From NCBI GenBank assembly GCA_961205875.1, contig OY540814.1, forward strand, positions 6,926,993-6,990,992: a stretch of DNA of 64,000 nt, read 5' to 3'. Shown one piece after another: positions 11,471 through 24,310 of the stretch. The position numbers were made by a program, and so were the translations under genes. This DNA comes from Sialis fuliginosa. Its lineage: Eukaryota > Arthropoda > Insecta > Megaloptera > Sialidae. The notes beneath the pieces are model-generated. The model ran no database searches. It was not told the DNA's origin and saw nothing but the letters and a program-made list of their open reading frames with translations. Position 1 is the first letter of the stretch; each line of letters opens with the position of its first letter.

Positions 11471-12875
11471 TTTGTTCCATGTTTGATTTTCTAAATCAAA
11501 TCTATTCGTATTGTTGTCTTATGTAATTGCGCTTTTGTATGTTCAACTCTACATGTATATTATCACTATGTCTCTATTGTTTGTGTTTAGTAATAGATTC
11601 TTATAATATATATTATGTTTAATATTTAGAGATTGTGAAATTTAAAAAATATCAATGTGTAAGATACTTACCTTCTTTATAATTGCAAATAATATACTTA
11701 CCAGTTACAAATAATATTCTGAAAATTAATAAAGGGAACATAAATAAGAAACTGTAGTATATTTATAACATACATATTTATTTGAGCTTTTAATTGCATT
11801 TTAAAAATACAACAAAATATTAAATTATACAGACAGAAAATTTGGTAGATTCAAGAATAGCTTTATCGCTTTGATTATTTCAGCTATTTAGCGTATACAT
11901 TATGTTTTATGTACTTTATTAAATCTGATTATTATTTATTAAGTATAATTATTAAAGTTACTCATAAATATTTATTTAAAAATCCTTTTGGAAGAATTGA
12001 GATTATGAGAGATACGTATACGAATGCTTTTTTATTTTTCGTTACTTTTAATAAATACGTAATATAATGAAATGATGTTAAGTATATCATCACAAAACTA
12101 CAATAATTTAAGTAATCCACAGTTCAAAATCTCTTAAATTGTACTCAAGTCAACAACAAATCGAAGTACGCCACTAATGTCATTTACAATATATAGGCCT
12201 AAAATTACAAAAGATTGGGGTTCTGATAACAAAATACATCACAAAAATAGTACCTTTTCAGGCTTCTAAAATATTACCGGATTTGATTTTAAGTATTCAC
12301 ATTGGCACTGAACGCTCAACTATGCAATGCTGTGACTACAACATTGACGACTACCTCACAATCCCTACAGCAGTCGAACAACCCGACCACTTTCTAGAAG
12401 TACATAAGTAATTGGGTATACATGCTAACAATACTGACTAAGGCTATGTTAAACTTCGTATATAGTACAACAACTTACATCTCTTACTTCTTTGTGACTG
12501 AGATTCGTATAGCAATGATAATCACGACTTTTGTTTTACAGAATATTTTATCACTGTTCCATTAAATTATTACTATTTGTTGCTGTAGCAAAGATATGAT
12601 AACATCACATGGTACATTTGACGGAAATGTACTAACGTTGCCTTTGGCAACTTTTTCATCATGTATACAAACTATTTGCCACAAAATCATTTACATATAT
12701 ATATATTTCCATACAAACAATATTTATATACATTGCACAAATTATTAAATATATACATAAAAATAAAATTAAGGAATGTTGAGAATTAAGGCTATAAGTC
12801 AGTATTACCAAAGTTCACCTTAACAAAAATATCACGACTGTAATGACTATTTTACAAACAATCTTAATGGTTCAA
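11471..12875 (-). other. tsh 3' UTR and downstream flank
   Basis: This AT-rich DNA lies directly after the tsh stop codon. Several minus-strand AATAAA words appear as TTTATT on the plus strand, for example near 11769 and 11933. I cannot tell which is used, so the UTR end is undefined. No other coding frame is visible. Confidence 0.5.
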
Positions 12876-15800
12876 TTACACGTATTTACTCGACAATTGC
12901 TTGGCGAGCTCCGTATACTTGAGAAACTTTGAATGGGGACTCTCCTCAAACCCAGCCGGCGTTTGAGGACTTCTGGAACCAGAACTGGCCGCAGCCCCCG
13001 ACGCAGCCGACGAAGACCCACTGGGAGTGTTCTTTCCGCCATTTCCAGATCCGCTAGCACCGCTCATTGTTGCTTGATGAGCTTTCAAAGAAACGGGATC
13101 TGGAATTACACCATCTTTTACAAAATGCATTTTTGATAAATGATGCCTGTAAGCTCCTTTTGAAATAAATGGAGTATCACAAAAAGCGCATTTCATAATT
13201 GAATCAGATGTCATCACAGCATCGTTACAAGCCCAACTAAAGGCTAAAATAGCACCGGGTGTAGTACCTGTTGGGCCGGGTGAAACTACAGATGATGTTG
13301 ATGTACTGGCTGGAAGTTGGTTCCCAGATGAATTTCCCCTGTTACCACTGTTGTGATGAGTTTCAGTCTTGTCGCATAATTTTTGTAGAGCCGCTAAAGG
13401 GTGACTACTCGTACGTCTGGTTGTACTACCTCCACCTTCAGAATTCGATACGTTGTTGCCCCCACCGCCCGATAGATTATCAAACATTGACGACAAAGCT
13501 CCTAAGCTTCCACCAGAGCCTTTTTTATCACCAGATGTACTTCTAGGTGTACCTGATCTATCACTACTTGCTGGGCTACTAGTACTATTTCGACATGGAC
13601 TGTTTGGAGGTAATGTCATATCTACACCTGACGGGGTAGGCTGACGAGGACTAGTCATCGGACTTCTTCCATCAGTACTGCTACTTCTTTTAATAACAGT
13701 GTTTGTATCATCTGTTGTTTCATTGTTTGCTAACCTTGCTCCACTTCCGCTATGATAACTTGCTCTTTCATCATCATCTCCTTCATCTTCTACATTTTCC
13801 TTTTTTATTGATACATCATGATGATTTTCTGAATGTGATCTTTGATCTTCATCATCTTCTGTAATTTCTTTTTTTATCGTTACATTTTCGGTGTTATCAT
13901 CATGAACTTTATCAGATAAAGGTGTTTGAGTACGTTTGTCGGGAGTAGTACGTGGGGTTCCAGGTTGACCTGGTGGATCCATTTTATTTCTTTCAGGTGT
14001 CATAGCGTCTATTCGAACACTGCCTCGTTCTGACATTGAACTAGACTCACTACCGCTTCTTTCACGTCGATTATAATGTTGGTTTTGCTGGTGATTATGA
14101 TAGTTTCTTAAAATGTTCATTGTATGAGGATCGACTAAAGGTTTAGTGTAATCAACGCTTTCATCTATACCTAAACGTTTTAATATACTTGATCCCATTG
14201 GAGCAGACGTATGAACACTAGCAGCTCCACCAAACCCAGCTGCCGTTTGACGAGTACGAGAATCAAAACTTTTTTCGATTAATTTTTCAATCGCATTTAA
14301 TACTGAAGGTGATGAACTATTTCCTTCAGCAGGTTGACTCTCTTTGTTAGATAAATCTGCTACGGCAGAAGGAGATCGGTGGTGTCTAGAGCCTGGAGAA
14401 GCTGACTCATCAGATACACTTTTTCTACCATCTCGATTCGTGGGTGTAACGTGACCAACAATCATATTATTTGAATTATCGGGTGGTATAATGTTATTAG
14501 ACATTAAAGCATTTTTTAGAAAATTTTTCTGAGTTGCACCTAATGCACCACCTCCTACACATTGTCGTATATGATCAACAAACTGAGAGGTTTCTATTTT
14601 ATCTCCACATTTTTCACACGTAATTCTACCGGCTATTGGTTGTTCGCGACTTAATTTAGATGGACTATTTCCACTATCTCCATTTTTGAATTCGTGCTGA
14701 GCTCTCTCTAGTTCTAATAATTTTCTAACCGGTAATGATTTTTTCCTTTTTTCTCTTGTCTGCCGACGTCTCCCACCACTTTCTGTGATAGATCGCATTA
14801 TATGTTCTTTGTAATGCGAATTCTTTACCATATGATTACTTAGTTCTTTTAATGAACTGAAAGCTTGATCACAAACTTTGCAAGTTAACACAGCACTAAC
14901 GTGGCTGCTTGTACTGCCACCTGTCCCTCCACCTCCAGCGCCACCGCCTGGACCACCACTGTTTCCACCTTTTTCTCCGTCAGAAGATTTCCATGAGATT
15001 ATTTGTTCTTGTGAAATTATATTAGTATAATGCTGAGTTTGTTGCATATGACTTGTCATTTCAGCTAAAGAGCGGAAACTTTGACCACACCACATACATT
15101 TTAAAATTTGGCGTGTTTGTTCAGCTCCTTTTCCCAACCATACATCCTGCCCTCTTACTAATTTTCTTGGTAGAGGCATTGTTTCTTTGATTAAAAGATT
15201 TAAATCAGACTGGTTAGGTTTATTCGAATTACTCATTGATGTGGTGGAAATGTGCGATGAATTTGAAGAACTAGATATTATTTGCGTCGGTGGATGAGAT
15301 GGAGGTATAGATGTCGGGGCTTGCATTGGAGGGACGGGAACATTTACTCCACAGTGCTTAGCTTCTTTCATGTGCGTTGTCATGGCAGCAAGACTTGGAA
15401 AACTTTGCTTGCACCAAACGCACTTTAAAACATCTTTTGCTTGTTCTGCTCCTTTATTTAACCAGTGCGATTGCCAAGCACTGTGTCTATTTCCCACTGC
15501 TGTATTTACTGCATTTGCCGTAATATTGTTACCAATCGTACGGAATAAATCTTCACCTCCAAGTTTACTCAATTCACTCATTTTCTCTAGGGCTTTTGTT
15601 GCATCATTTGGCGTTGGAGTTGAATGCTTTAATTTGCCATTCCATAAAGATGGATCTACAGCACTATTTGGTTTTGGCGATAGGCTACTTGCAGCAGCTA
15701 CGGCCGCTGCGAAGTATGGCAAATGAGATGTAACAGGTGACGTCCACGGTGATACAACTGGTTTATAATCAGACTGTCTTGACGTTTTCTTTAAAGATTG

Positions 15801-16398
15801 TGACAGAAGTGCCGAATCATCAGGTCCACGTTTACGACTAGATACAGATAAATCCAACGGGCTATTATGTGACTGATTTTCACCAGGTGTCGGTGTCGTA
15901 GGTTTACTTAGATTCATTGCGTCATTTGATTCGGTATCATTTGATTCTGTACTTTTGGTTAATGAAGGTCGTTTTGTACTGAAGTCTAGAATTCCTCCAT
16001 CGTTAACTGGTGACTGAGCAGGTGCAATCGGTGATGACAAGGGATGAACTGACATTATAGGTAAGCCAGTTGGTGACGAAGAAGACGAGATCAGTGGCGA
16101 GACAGCTCCTCGTGAAAAAGCAGGCGGTAAAGGCGATGTCATCATTAGCCTGTGTGAGTGTTGTACTGCTCCTAGATAGGCAGCCATCTGTGCTGATGTA
16201 GGAGGGAGTAGTGCAGCAGCAGCAGCGGGAGGTAATGTCGCTGGAAGAGCAACTCCGACTGGACTGAGAGCGTTGCCAAGAGGAACTCCACGAAGAAGGT
16301 TCACACCTCTATCTGAATAAAGTGATTCTCTCGATGGGCATCGTTGTTGCATAGAGTCAGATGAGTCTCGTGATTGGCATCTCGGGCTTTGTGTTTCT
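12876..16398 (-). CDS. tsh: Teashirt/tiptop zinc-finger transcription factor, 3' coding exon
   Basis: This exon encodes the last 1173 residues of a nuclear zinc-finger repressor of the Teashirt/Tiptop family, which patterns the insect trunk and proximal appendages with Hox and Wnt inputs. Numbering from the internal Met at 16352: alanine/proline-rich start; CtBP-binding motif PLDLS at 165-169; widely spaced C2H2 fingers at 311-333 (CVWC..HMKEAKH), 419-441 (CMWC..HMQQTQH), 491-513 (CKVC..HMVKNSH) and 1055-1077 (CAFC..HLSKMH); a Cys-x2-Cys...His-x3-Cys unit at 579-597; and the family C-terminus FLKYTELAKQLSSKYV. The first two fingers each follow a W..KGAEQ module, a family hallmark. The frame stays open 15 codons upstream of that Met to an acceptor (TTTTGTTTCAG) at 16399-16400, so the Met is not the true start. 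The first base of the exon completes a codon begun in the upstream exon. Stop codon TAA is at 12876-12878. I see no homeodomain, which vertebrate TSHZ proteins have. Confidence 0.96.
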
Positions 16399-17225
16399 CT
16401 GAAACAAAATACATAAGTTCAGTTACCATAAATTATTTTTAAAACTTATACTTTGAACCAGAAAAAAAAATTATGGATTTTTTAGACATAAATATTATCA
16501 AAAAAATTATTTATATAGTATGGCGATTTATTTTTAACAAATATTTGTTCAGAAATGTAACATAAAACACTCACATGCGGAACTGAAAACTGAATGAGAA
16601 ATATTTTTTAATGTAATAACGTCAACTGTCGTCTCATAAAACACACTCGAGACAGCAGCTTTCGTTGGTATTGCTGGCAGTGCAATAAAATACTGCTACA
16701 CTATTTATGCTTCGCCGGTTCGGCTTTGAATGAAGGAAAAATGTTTGCTTTGTGATGATTTACGATGCACCGCCAGTGCTAAATATTGCCATCCCTCCCT
16801 CCCGGTTCAGTGCATTGCCGGGGGGTTTCTACCACTCTGCGCAGTCGCTTTATGTCACGCCGAAATATATTAGGGAAACAATTACGACATTTGTTTTAAT
16901 TAGTACTGAAAAAGGAGGTATTGTTGATTGATGTTTTATGGTAATAATGGAAATCGTACACTCGTTATCCCGAAATAAAGTAATTAATTGAAAATAATTA
17001 CTGCTATAATAGTTATAATTTTTAACAATATGTCTTTTATGTGAACATAGTTTTCAGTTCCGTTATATTTCAACATAATTTATTAATCTTAAAATTGCAT
17101 CATTAATAAAATTGAGTAGGCAGCATTAATTTTGTCAATTTTACGTAATTTTATGATTTGTATTAATTTATTTTAGTATTACACAATATTATATATTTAA
17201 TTATTAAATAAAAATGAATACTAAC
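16399..17225 (-). other. tsh intron between the two visible coding exons
   Basis: This 827-base intron has donor GTTAGT at its upstream end and a pyrimidine-rich TTTTGTTTCAG acceptor. Most of it is AT-rich. The stretch 16625-16880 is clearly less so and contains CCATCCCTCCCTCCC and several CpG-bearing words. That stretch is a candidate intronic enhancer. No open frame is supported. Confidence 0.8.
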
Positions 17226-17490
17226 CTATCAACATTGTCATGCACGAGATCCATGCCTGTTGTGGTTGTATCCGGATGCCCATGCGGCGGTGGTGGCGGT
17301 GGCACTAAGTGAGGGGAGGGAGTACGAGATCTGGTCACTTGCGTTGGCGCCCCACCTTCACTTGTGTTCTCCCTCTCCTCAAGGGCGGGTGAACCTGGTG
17401 GGGTAGGTGATTCTGAATCGGCACCGGATCCATCATCCCCGCCACCCTCTTGCATTTTGTCCCCTTCTTCTCCGCCCTCTCCACCTTCCC
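17226..17490 (-). CDS. tsh: Teashirt/tiptop upstream coding exon
   Basis: This 265-base exon encodes a Gly/Glu-rich, then Ser/Pro-rich, low-complexity segment that ends MDLVHDNVDR. It is bounded by a minus-strand acceptor TTATTTACAG (17491 onward) and donor AG|GTTAGT (17220-17225). The donor leaves two bases of a codon and the next exon supplies one, giving AGA (Arg) and continuing as ETQSPRCQSRDSSDSMQQRC without a stop. The 5' edge also breaks a codon: two bases are here and one lies in a still earlier exon. At least one more coding exon must therefore exist upstream. The apparent Met at 17503 lies in the intron and is not a start. The exon has CCG- and GGA-rich codons unlike the AT-rich flanks, which supports real coding sequence. 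Confidence 0.9.
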
Positions 17491-19059
17491 CTGTAAATAA
17501 CAATACAACAGTTAGACTATATTATATCAGATAAATAATATTGTTAATATAGTTAAACATTTACAAAATTAATCTAATTATAATTTATCTATTTACTTTT
17601 ATTACCATTAGTTTAAATAAAAAAAAGTTCAACTTCAAACAATTATATTGTTTTATGCAATATAAATTAGTATTTATCAAGTAAATACTCGTATGTGAGG
17701 ATAATGGGAAAATACAGTTTTATTGTACCTATATAAGGTACTGGCACCAGTGTTGAACATTTTTAAATTGAATGTACTGAAATAGAAATATTTGTTGATA
17801 TTTGATTACTGCCATTACTGGATATTAATATATATACATTTAACTGTCTTACAGAGTGATTTGATGATAATTGATCATTTTGTTTAAAAATAATGGCCAA
17901 ATAAACATCGCGGTTCGGCAGACTACCAAGAAAATTGTATTTTCTTATGTAAATGCTTTACATTGTTTTAAATTTTACGATTCTTTATTTTTTAACGTTT
18001 GTGTAGTAGAACTTTTTGTAATTTTAAGTAAGTATCCATTACTAGATGTTCATTACTGAAGAAAAAACATATACAAAACAAAAGGCTATAATTTGAAAAA
18101 CAAACTATATTTGCGGATGTTGGTAATTAAATTGGTTTAATAAAGAGGCACTTGTTTTATTAGTAACATGAGAATTACAAAAAAGTAACCCATTAATCCC
18201 AGAACATAATATACATTGTTCTTAAAGCGCTCAAGACTGGTGCCAGTACCTTACTTGTTTATTTTATTAATAATAATTATGTAAACGCATTTATCCATTC
18301 TGAACCCAAAGTTTCAGTCTATATTTATATACCGATTTTAACTAAATTATTTGATTAGTAAATTACTTGTTATAAAAAAAAATTATTTGATAAAAAAATT
18401 AAAAATAACATTCGTTTACTGCACTGAAAGAAAAAAAAATATGGTACCAACTTCGCCGCGAGATTGGCCGTTTTGTAACTGCTTCAACTGAATTTCAGTT
18501 GTTTCAACAATACGATGGTTGAAACAAGGTTTTATGTTTTTTTCAGCCAAAGATAGAGCGGTATTATTATAAAAAAATATGGATTTAAAATAAAATCAGT
18601 ATAACTGAGCGAATTATGTGAGAAATTACTATAAAAAAATATTAATTCGAGTCAACATCCAAAAAAATTTTAAAAGAACTGAAGGTAAAATTCAGATAAG
18701 TTCGTCTGTATGGTTAAGTCAAATAAAAAATAAATTTATGTCAAATTCTTCATCGTCTCTCTCTAAGTTATCTGTGCGGCTGCTCAGATGGAGATAATTA
18801 TTTTGGCTTCTGAATAACAAAGAACAATAATTTAGATTAATATTAAGAATCCGCAAGTGATTCCTTATTATCGACCTTGTATCATGATATCTACAATACA
18901 ATTCATGAAATAAATTAAAACCTGACAACATCAGCACAATACCTATTCACGATTTAAAAAATCTTGTACGTAATTTACGAAAATAAATACAGATTAGGAA
19001 AAACAGATTTAATGATTTATACGTCAACTAATGCGCATATCTTCCTATTTAGCAGAAAA
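17491..19059. other. AT-rich upstream/intronic DNA
   Basis: This lies immediately upstream of the tsh coding exon and is probably intron. A modest island at 18450-18560 contains GCCGCGAGATTGGCCG. No exon with MPRRKQ-like coding potential was found. Confidence 0.45.
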
Positions 19060-19325
19060 ATAACTGATCGAATGATTTACTGTACTCGTTTGTTGGGTCT
19101 ATCAATTAAGGAGCGCCCCAGGGGCATCGCAATGCAGACTGCTGCTACGGCCGCCGCCATTTATTTTACTTATTTTTCTGCTAATCTTCTATCTACGATG
19201 TTTACGTTTGCTATCAGTCCTCAATGTGATGCAGTTAATTCCCTCACTAAATTAGAGTCCAATGAATACTACAGCAGTTTCGGCGTAGATGACTTTGTAA
19301 CATGTAATTGGGATAAATAAGGACT
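19060..19325. promoter_or_regulatory. Candidate regulatory island with a Pho/YY1 site
   Basis: A complex island in AT-rich DNA. On the minus strand it reads AAATGGCGGC (19153-19163), a strong match to the Pho/YY1 consensus, next to a Hox-like TTATTTTAC. A 118-codon plus-strand frame (18964-19320) overlaps it but begins in AT-rich sequence and resembles no protein I know. Confidence 0.35.
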
Positions 19326-22300
19326 GTGAATAATATAAAAGGTATTCTGTAGATCTCAGGTATGCATGGTTTACAGCAAATTTGTTTTTATCAAAAAGGG
19401 AAGTCAAGATAGTCAATTTTAATGAAGGTTATATCTGAAAATATGCTTAAAATGACAAAAATAAAAGACTGGATTAATCAGTTTTTGAACTTTCCGCTCT
19501 ATATTTTTTAAATATAATTTATTCACATTAACTTGTTTTCTGTTTTTTTTTTTTTAATAATTATCGGAGTTAAAAATCCAAGTTTTTTTTTATACTTTGT
19601 GACTCATAAAGATGGTATTATACAGTGATGTAGGAATAGGACCCACAGAGCACGCAATACGGACTGGCCATTAACAAACGGGCTGGGGGCTATATAATAT
19701 AATAGAAGTTTTTATTTAAATAAATGCTAATTTTTATTAATAACAAGAACACAACATTGCATATAATGGAAGTCTAGCGAGACTTAATTTTTTTAATAGG
19801 GGGCTCCTACGCCACTGGTATTACATACTTTATTTTTTTTAATGGAACAATCTGTTGAAAAAGTAATCAAATAAAGAAAATCATTTATCCGATTTGAGAT
19901 ATTCATAAGCCATTCTAAAAATATTCAAATATGGTTTTGGGTGGTCTTAAAATGCGGACATCTAAAAACACATAATGAATTATTCGGGGTTATTACAATA
20001 ACTTCCTTTCTATATAGGCAGGAAAGTTAAAAATATAATTTTCTTAATTTCTAATCAAGATATAAAATGATATAAAATTATAAAACTTTCAGGGGAATAA
20101 ATATACCTACCTACTATATTTTAAAACAAATAAAACAATGAACACGAAACTGCTGATAATAATAATATATGCATCTTTGATTTAAAATTAAAACTTTCGA
20201 AATCGAATTCTACCAACTCGAGACAACAAAAAACATTATCGATAGCCTGTTTATTTAAATTTATCACATTTTGTGATCTCCGTGATTTGTTTTTGATGTG
20301 AATTCTCTTATTCCGTAACAAACAATGCAAAGCTTTGTTTCTACATCGACAGTTCTGCTAGCACAAACGATTCTTAGAAAACTTCGTTAATGAAGTTGGT
20401 TGCCTGACAATATCTACCGTGAAATATTTGATTAAAATGAGTATTGTAGTATATATAAGTACATATTCACTGCAACTAACTACACAACTTCGATAGAGGG
20501 AATAATAAAAAAGTTGGTTTATATTAAAACATTACTTAATGTTTTGTTCTACACTGCTGAACTTTTTTCTATTAACTTTTTTATATCATAATATATTGTC
20601 GCATATGTATATTATTAGTGTCCTACAAAATTACTGATTAGAAAATTGAAATATTTTATTTTTATTTCCTTTCACTTAACAAGTACGTATTTATACTATA
20701 TCTAATTTATTTAATGAATGATGAGTATTGAATATAGATAGACAAAATACCAGTATTTTAAGTTATGATACTATCAAAAATAAATGTTTTCACAAATTGC
20801 ATGTTTCAATTTCTTGAAAACTCTTTAAAACCAGTAATAAATCATACCGACAGTGATTTATTTAATAAAATTAATTATCTTCAATACGATTGTAAAAAAT
20901 ACGTTACTTTTCGATTGCATCAATATTTTATTAACCAACAACGTCGATCTTTCATAATTAATATCAACTATAAACAAATATAAATACCATAAATCGTATT
21001 AATAAAATTGATCAATGCAATGAAACATATTTCAGTTTACACCGGGTCTTACACAACTGTGTAAGGTATAAATTATTGATATAGCTAATTAACCGGCATA
21101 CTGGGAACATATTATAATGCATTTTCCAAATACAAAAAACCAATATTGATTGCTGTAATATTGCAGCTTCATGTTGCATCTGAGAACGCAGCAACAATAA
21201 TAAATAACGACTGTTTGAGATGTTTATATCTGACTACGGAGCTGTTGATGGTCATTATAATTCAGAAATACCAGCATGTTGGTGATAGACGGGATATAAT
21301 TTAATTGTGTATGTCATATATTCGAGGCAATCACCAGAATTTATGCGAATGCGAGACAATGTCATGGAATCTTAAACCGTAAATATGTTTTGTAATGGTT
21401 TTTCGTTTTGGAATTCGGTAAAAAATAAACGGCTGTATATAAACGTATATTTATTGAACATTTCTCTATAGAATTTTTGAATTTACTTTTAGATTTGTAT
21501 CACTGGATAAGCTGGGAATTATGGATAAGAAACTGACACTAAATTATCATATCTGATCAGTATTAATAACTTATAAATACTTTTGCAGATGCAATTGTTA
21601 CCATATACAAATAAATATTTTTAGTATCGAAATTAAAATGCATAGTTTATATTTTATTAATATATTTTCAAGGTCATCGTTATTATAATTTTTGTTTGAC
21701 TAATGTCAAGTAAGAATTTGAAAAAATGTCAAATGTTTGAATACTTAATTTATACAATAATAAAAAAGCAATAAAAATATTTTGAAATAAAAGTAAAACG
21801 TATTTTGAAAATACTTTCAATTTCAATGTGACATTTTGTTTATTAATTATTGATTTTTTTTTCAGTATGTTAATAAATTCAAAGAAGACACTTAATTGTT
21901 TATTGCAATATAAAAATCTTATCATTGAATTTCAGAAAAAATCTTTATTTCAATATTAATGTCTTATTAATACGACTGCTTTATTTACATATTTCATTTA
22001 ATATATTGATGTAAATATTTGATATTTGTAAAAAAAATATTATTTTGTTATTGAAAATAAAATAATTGCAACGAAGGTGATGTTATTTAAAAACAAGTAT
22101 ATTATATTTTAAAGGATAAGTCTCCTCAATTAAATTTTTAAAATATAGAGGAGGTTGTAGTGTAAAATTTTTATTTTATGTAAATTATAGCCGAAATACC
22201 TATGTTTCTTCCTTTGGTATAGTAATGTTATACATAGATCTAATAAAAAAAGAACTTTTTTTTATTTACTTAGTAGGTAGTTTCAATAAAAAATTAATTT

Positions 22301-22331
22301 TTAGTTAATATGAAGGTTTATATTTGATTGA
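19326..22331. other. AT-rich non-coding DNA
   Basis: No gene, RNA or clear transposon. The slightly more complex patch 21200-21400 has no specific motif I can support. Short frames here are AT-driven. Confidence 0.45.
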
Positions 22332-22764
22332 AACTATAGTCTGTTTCATTTAAGATTGCAGTGATGGGGGCGGGGATTAGACGGTACGATTCACACAGGC
22401 ACTATTTTCGCACTTGGTTTGCCCACAAAATAAAAGATAGTAAGAAGCGATACTCTACGTAAAAAATTGGCAATCGTTTTTACATACACTTTAAAATTTG
22501 TAAGAAACAAACTCACCTTTGTATTATGAATATTAGTTTTCTAATATCCTAATGTCGATAATATAATACACATTTTTAGAATAACTAATTTGACAATTTG
22601 AATTTAGTTGCATTTGTTTCCAAGGCAACATGAATTAGTAGATGTATTGCGTCAATGAAAATTGTGTTATTATGAATCTGCCTGGCGTTTTGCTCAATCA
22701 GGAGCACGTATCATGCTTCCTATGTTAGCTATCGCTGCAATCTTAAATGAAACAGACTATAGTT
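22332..22764. mobile_element. TIR element family D, full length
   Basis: Ends AACTATAGTCTGTTTCATTT and AAATGAAACAGACTATAGTT are perfect inverted repeats, continuing into AAGATTGCAG / CTGCAATCTT. It is 433 bases with no transposase. A truncated reverse copy lies at 61765-62403, and a short relative at 2371-2485. A block near 22505-22560 is shared with repeat family C. Confidence 0.8.
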
Positions 22765-23624
22765 CAGAAATATTTGGGCTAATTTTACCTATTTGCACTC
22801 TCATATATATAATTTAGCTAGATTCTACATCATGTTTAGTTTATAAAAGTACCCAAAAATGTGCGTTTGTATATACAAATAAGTCTGAACAAAATTTCAG
22901 TTAATATGTTATGACGTAATACTTTTGATTTTATAAAAATAAGTTACTTATATAAAAATATTTCAACATGAACTAAAATCACGCATAGAGATCTATCATA
23001 CTATCATATGTATCTACAATTAAAATGGCTTTATCTGGATTCGTGTATATATGCATATACATACACACACCGGAAAAATCAAAAAATCAAAAACCAGACC
23101 GATGGACATTCGCGTCTACAATGATCCAACAAGCGTACAGCAAGGCGGGGTTTTGCATTGTCACATGCAAGTCGATGCAGCCAATGAGTACGTGTGTGCA
23201 TAAAGAGATAAGTGGCGAAACGTCGGAGATGCTGAAACTAATTACGTTGATTTATGTTACTATTGTTCATTGTTGCACCGTGTTTAGAGTTACGCCTTGT
23301 GACTGCCTCTCGCGACAAAGAGAGCGATATGTGTACATGTATGACTCTCTCTTTCACATTGCAGTTGTACCTCCCCGATGCGGCCCTTCGGACTTTTGTT
23401 TTGTATCTCACTGAGATATTGCTACGGACCTCCTATCTATTCCACTCTAATTTAAATTTAAATCATTTGCAGTGTGTTCTTGGTCAATGCTGATTATGAT
23501 CTTACAGTGGAGAGTTTTTTTTAATTTTTACTTTTTCTGTACGGATTATTTTAAAGATGTAAGAAAAGTAAAATACAATTTATTTTTGAGCTATTTCCTA
23601 CATATATTACGTATATTATTTTCA
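22765..23624. other. Non-coding DNA with an island at 23080-23420
   Basis: The island has two overlapping plus-strand frames (129 and 79 codons). Neither resembles a known protein. The word GAGAGCGATATGTGTAC and its near mirror GTATGACTCTCTCTTTC form a loose inverted repeat (about 23320-23355), which fits a regulatory or repeat origin. Confidence 0.35.
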
Positions 23625-24310
23625 AATCAAAATATGTAATATTGCTTATAATTTCTACAATATTCATTATTTAAAAAAAATGGTTTGGTAAAAGTTTTTG
23701 AGAAATTGTTTCCATTAATGCATATCTTCACAAAATTTGGTACCATCAGTTACGTTGCTATGGCAACAAACTCTATTTTTTAAATGACTACATATATTTT
23801 TTATTAATTCTATGAATAGATGTTATTTTTTGCATACAGTCCTGTAAAATTTTAATGAGATTGCAAACGAAAACCAAATAAGCCTTGAAAAATTACTGAA
23901 ACTTGTAAAATATAAAAAAACAAATCTAACAACCAAATAAATTAATCTAAGAAATGTTCAAAATGAGGTTAAATTTTTCAAGGCTTACTTGGTTAAGTTG
24001 CAATTAATGTGATCTGAAATTATAAAAGTTAATTTTTCTCAAAATTTTTCGTATTCAATATCATTAAAATTTCATAGGGTTGTATGCAAAAAATTAAGAT
24101 CTATTCATATAGAATCAATAAAAAATATATGTTAATTATCAATTAAAAAAATAGAGTTAGATACCATTACGTATAGGTAACTGATAGCACCAATTTTTTT
24201 AAGATTAGCATAACATTGGAAAACATTTCTCTAAAAAGTTTTACTAAAACATTTTTACAAAATTTGAGCAATATTCCATCTCACCATGTATATGTAATAT
24301 GGTATAAACA
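23625..24310. mobile_element. Fold-back element with about 290-base arms
   Basis: The left arm (about 23625-23910) and right arm (about 23975-24305) are diverged inverted copies. Paired words include TGAATAGATGTTATTTTTTGC with its mirror near 24080-24110, AAATTTTAATGA with TCATTAAAATTT, and AAGCCTTGAAAAATT with AATTTTTCAAGGCTT. It is non-coding. Confidence 0.75.

Noticed and set aside
12872-13644. Several short frames overlapping the tsh 3' end on both strands
   Set aside because: All are shadows of the real coding frame, with repetitive Arg/Pro sequence from serine/glycine codons read out of frame.
15370-15726. 118-codon plus-strand frame opposite tsh
   Set aside because: It is the antisense shadow of the zinc-finger exon. 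The minus-strand frame has conserved domains.
17497-17503. Apparent Met start of the upstream tsh exon
   Set aside because: It lies upstream of a strong splice acceptor, so it is intronic.
18964-19320. 118-codon plus-strand frame near tsh
   Set aside because: The N-terminal half is AT-driven and nothing resembles a known protein. The complex part is better explained as regulatory DNA.
23025-23414. 129-codon plus-strand frame
   Set aside because: No recognisable domain. It begins in AT- and microsatellite-rich DNA, and a second frame overlaps it. Possible regulatory island instead.
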